From Bdellovibrionales bacterium (GTDB taxonomy: Bacteria > Bdellovibrionota > Bdellovibrionia > Bdellovibrionales > UBA1609), in NCBI GenBank assembly GCA_020435025.1, contig JAGRAG010000181.1, forward strand, positions 1-5,974: a stretch of DNA of 5,974 nt, written 5' to 3'. Below are positions 5,942 through 5,974 of this stretch, piece after piece; position 1 is the first letter of the stretch; each line of letters opens with the position of its first letter. The position numbers and the translations under genes are program-made. The notes beneath the pieces were generated by a model that was not told where the DNA came from, did no database searches, and saw only the letters and a program-made list of their open reading frames with translations.

Positions 5942-5974
5942 ATGAAAACCGAGGCCTTTGATTCTGCAATAGAC
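5942..5974 (+). CDS. Probable start of a gene that continues past the right edge
   Basis: ATG at 5942 opens a frame of 11 codons (MKTEAFDSAID) that is still open at the window end. A weak ribosome site, CAGAGTG, ends four bases upstream. The frame has an upstream stop at 5891-5893, and 5942 is its first ATG. The gene would be divergent from the DUF4476 gene. The peptide has no signal sequence and is too short to identify. Confidence 0.35.
   Translation, partial: MKTEAFDSAID

Overview
The window looks like chromosome from a Gram-negative bacterium of the Bdellovibrionota type (Bdellovibrio-like predators or relatives). That placement is an inference from gene content: a FecR-domain protein fused to a C-terminal outer-membrane barrel, a glycine-zipper/DUF4476 envelope protein, and a REC-GGDEF protein with the D/S substitution known from Bdellovibrio and Geobacter hybrid cyclases. 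Base composition is moderate, with AT-rich intergenic DNA. No rRNA, tRNA, CRISPR array, insertion sequence or phage gene was seen.

Layout. (1) Bases 2-979 (+) are the 3' part of a gene entering from the left edge. It encodes an aromatic-rich beta-strand protein ending in Phe, probably an outer-membrane barrel domain. (2) Bases 1032-2060 (-) encode a response regulator fused to a GGDEF cyclase, convergent with gene 1. Its guanine-contacting Asp is replaced by Ser, the mark of hybrid promiscuous (Hypr) GGDEF enzymes that make 3',3'-cGAMP. (3) Bases 2061-2302 are a divergent intergenic region with a possible near-leaderless promoter for the cyclase, two perfect or near-perfect hairpins and a 34-codon leader ORF. 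(4) Bases 2303-4702 (+) encode a 799-residue protein with an N-terminal membrane segment, a FecR domain, Fn3-like repeats and a C-terminal barrel. (5) Bases 4703-4729 are a strong bidirectional terminator shared by two convergent genes. (6) Bases 4752-5633 (-) encode a secreted envelope protein: signal peptide, two glycine-zipper hairpins, a two-Cys surface-antigen-like segment and DUF4476. It has a good Shine-Dalgarno, a leader hairpin and a well-spaced candidate sigma-54 promoter. (7) Bases 5634-5941 are a divergent intergenic region, and a gene probably begins at 5942 (+) and leaves the window.

How they may fit together. Three of the four substantial genes encode envelope proteins. The fourth is a phospho-regulated nucleotide second-messenger synthase lying between two barrel-type genes. 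An envelope locus beside a cyclic-dinucleotide enzyme is plausible, but only proximity supports a functional link. The most notable signal is the Hypr-type active site in the cyclase. The sigma-54 promoter candidate and the FecR-barrel fusion with an internal signal-peptide-like segment come next.
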